5,128 nt of DNA from contig JAQGIJ010000239.1 of the NCBI GenBank assembly GCA_028291285.1, positions 1 to 5,128 of the forward strand, given 5' to 3'. This document shows positions 3,631 through 5,128 of this stretch, one piece after another. Position numbers and translations under genes: made by a program. Every line of letters starts with the position of its first letter. Positions within the stretch are counted from its first letter, which is position 1. Under the pieces are notes generated by a model. It was not told where the DNA came from. It made no database searches and saw nothing but the letters and a program-made list of their open reading frames with translations. The stretch comes from Phenylobacterium sp. Its GTDB lineage: Bacteria; Pseudomonadota; Alphaproteobacteria; Caulobacterales; Caulobacteraceae.

Positions 3631-5128
3631 GCGAAGATCGCGAGGTCAAGAACCGGGTCCCGATCACGATCGCCATCATGCTGGCGACGCTGATGAACAC
3701 GCTCGATTCGACCATCGCCAACGTCGCCCTGCCGCACATCCAGGGCTCGCTCTCGGCCTCGGCGGACCAGATCGGCTGGGTGCTGACCTCCTACATCGTC
3801 GCCGCGGCCATGGTGACGCCGGTCTCCGGCTGGCTGGCGAACCGGCTCGGCGTGAAGACCGTCTTCCTGGTGGCGATCGGCGGCTTCACGGCGGCGTCGA
3901 TGCTGTGCGGGGTGGCGGCCAACCTGCCGCAACTGGTCGTCTTCCGCCTGCTGCAGGGCGGGTTCGGCGCCTTCACCATCCCGCTCTCGCAGGCGGTGCT
4001 GCTCAACATCAACCCGCCGGAGAACCAGGCCAAAGCCATGTCGCTGTGGGCCATGGGCACCATCCTGGGGCCGATCCTGGGGCCGGTGATCGGCGGCTAC
4101 ATCACCGACGAGTTCTCCTGGCGCTGGTGCTTCTACATCAACCTGCCGGTGGGGGCGCTGGCCTGCCTGGGGGTGTGGGCCTTCATGCCCTCCGAGCCCT
4201 CCGCCACGACCCGGCGGTTCGACTTCCTGGGCTTCGGCAGCCTGATCGTGGCGGTGGCCGCGCTGCAGCTGATGCTCGACCGCGGGCCCAGCCAGGACTG
4301 GTTCTCCTCGCCGGAGATCTGGACCGAGGCGCTGACCGCGGGCATCTCCGCGTGGGTCTTCTTCACCCACACCATCACCACCGCCCATCCGTTCATCGAC
4401 CTGGCGCTGACCCGGGACCGCAACCTGGTGGGCACCTGCGCCTTCGGCTTCCTGGCGCAGAGCGTGATGTTCGGGTCGCTGGCGATCCTGCCGATCCTGA
4501 TGCAGTCGCTGATGGGCTACCCGGTGCTGACCTCGGGCCTGGTCAGCACGCCGCGCGGGCTGGGCATGATGCTGGCGATCTGGGCGGCGCCCCGGCTGGG
4601 GGCGCGCATAGACCTGCGGCTGCTGCTGGCCGTGGGCCTGGTCGGCAACGCCGTGGCGCTCTGGCAGATGATGCATTTCGACCTCTCCATGACCGCCCGG
4701 CCGCTGGTGCTCTCGGGGTTCGTGCAGGGCATGGCGCAGGGCCTGCTGTTCGTGCCGATGACGACGCTGGCCTTCGCCACCGTGCCGGCGGCGCTCAGGA
4801 CCGAGGCCTCGGCGATGTTCAACCTGCTGCGCGGCCTGGGCGGCAGCATCGGCATCTCGGTCATGCAGGCGCTGGCGGCGAAGAACAGCCAGGTGATGCA
4901 CGCCTCGCTGGCGGCGCAGGTGACGCCCAGCGATCCCGTCTTCCGCTGGGCGCTGGACCGCGCCTTCTCGCCCGACACCCTGGCCGGCGCGCTCGCCCTC
5001 GACGCCCAGCTCAACCGCCAGGCCGCGATGGTGGCCTATGTCGACGACTTCCGGGTGATGTTCGTGGTCAGCCTGCTCTGCGCCCCGCTGGTGCTGCTGC
5101 TGCGGGCCGCCAAGCGGGCGCCGATCGA
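3627..5128 (+). CDS. DHA2-family (EmrB/QacA-type) MFS multidrug exporter, copy 2 (3' end outside window)
   Basis: A second 14-TM proton-coupled drug exporter, read through 500 codons to the right edge without a stop. By comparison with copy 1 (508 aa) only a few codons are missing. It begins MSEDREVKNRVPITIAIMLA. Motifs in order: LDSTIANVALPHIQ in TM1 (D27), GWLANRLGVK (68-77; motif A) and ILGPILGPVIGG (146-157; motif C), then SWRWCFYINLP. Hand alignment with copy 1 gives about 364 of 500 identical residues and no gaps. The first 100 residues are about 87% identical and the rest about 69%. Differences include W327 to R, G350 to H and a diverged stretch near 433-446 (SDSMVRWGLAPAFS in copy 1, SDPVFRWALDRAFS here), which may alter substrate range. 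It has its own leader and is probably transcribed separately from copy 1, though readthrough is possible. Substrate and partner proteins cannot be inferred from this window. Confidence 0.94.
   Translation, partial: MSEDREVKNRVPITIAIMLATLMNTLDSTIANVALPHIQGSLSASADQIGWVLTSYIVAAAMVTPVSGWLANRLGVKTVFLVAIGGFTAASMLCGVAANLPQLVVFRLLQGGFGAFTIPLSQAVLLNINPPENQAKAMSLWAMGTILGPILGPVIGGYITDEFSWRWCFYINLPVGALACLGVWAFMPSEPSATTRRFDFLGFGSLIVAVAALQLMLDRGPSQDWFSSPEIWTEALTAGISAWVFFTHTITTAHPFIDLALTRDRNLVGTCAFGFLAQSVMFGSLAILPILMQSLMGYPVLTSGLVSTPRGLGMMLAIWAAPRLGARIDLRLLLAVGLVGNAVALWQMMHFDLSMTARPLVLSGFVQGMAQGLLFVPMTTLAFATVPAALRTEASAMFNLLRGLGGSIGISVMQALAAKNSQVMHASLAAQVTPSDPVFRWALDRAFSPDTLAGALALDAQLNRQAAMVAYVDDFRVMFVVSLLCAPLVLLLRAAKRAPI

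Noticed and set aside
3525..4901. Long minus-strand open frame (458 codons) antisense to exporter copy 2
   Set aside because: It has the same composition and is a parallel shadow of the paralogous gene. Appearing in both copies only reflects the duplicated + strand sequence.

Overview
The window is very GC-rich DNA with strong third-position G/C bias. It carries a hairpin-rich intergenic repeat of a kind I associate with Caulobacterales and related Alphaproteobacteria (Caulobacter, Phenylobacterium, Brevundimonas). That placement comes from memory of sequence style, not from a search. The organism is most likely a free-living alphaproteobacterium, and nothing here marks a plasmid, phage or transposon.

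Layout, left to right. (1) The 3' part of an MscS-type mechanosensitive channel gene, + strand, cut by the left edge, stop at 587. (2) A 117-bp multi-hairpin palindromic repeat (599-715) in the convergent gap, which also supplies the last codons and the stop of the next gene. (3) A flavin-dependent nitronate monooxygenase-like oxidoreductase on the - strand (694-1680). (4) A divergent intergenic region (1681-1896), then a complete 14-TM drug-exporter gene of the DHA2/EmrB-QacA group (1897-3423, 508 aa). (5) A second exporter of the same group, starting at 3627 and open at the right edge (500 codons visible), about 73% identical to the first by hand alignment and apparently without gaps.

The main point of interest is that the two exporters form a tandem duplication with a period of exactly 1730 bp. 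The duplication includes about 140 bp of upstream leader, roughly 90% identical between copies. That is as well kept as the most conserved part of the coding sequence. Each leader contains a 20-codon open frame (MQRR...GR) that ends 72 nt before the exporter start and in its frame. Each also has a small stem-loop around the stop of that frame, with a compensatory-looking change between copies, and a 6-codon open frame whose TGA overlaps the exporter ATG (ATGA). This looks like a duplicated, possibly translated, regulatory leader controlling two related efflux pumps. The regulatory reading is inference; the repeat, frames and spacing are direct observations.

No regulator gene, no EmrA-type periplasmic adaptor and no outer-membrane factor lie in the window, so substrate and partners of the pumps cannot be read from context. 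The oxidoreductase is transcribed divergently from the first exporter. The 216 bp between them would hold both promoters, but a functional link is not demonstrated.
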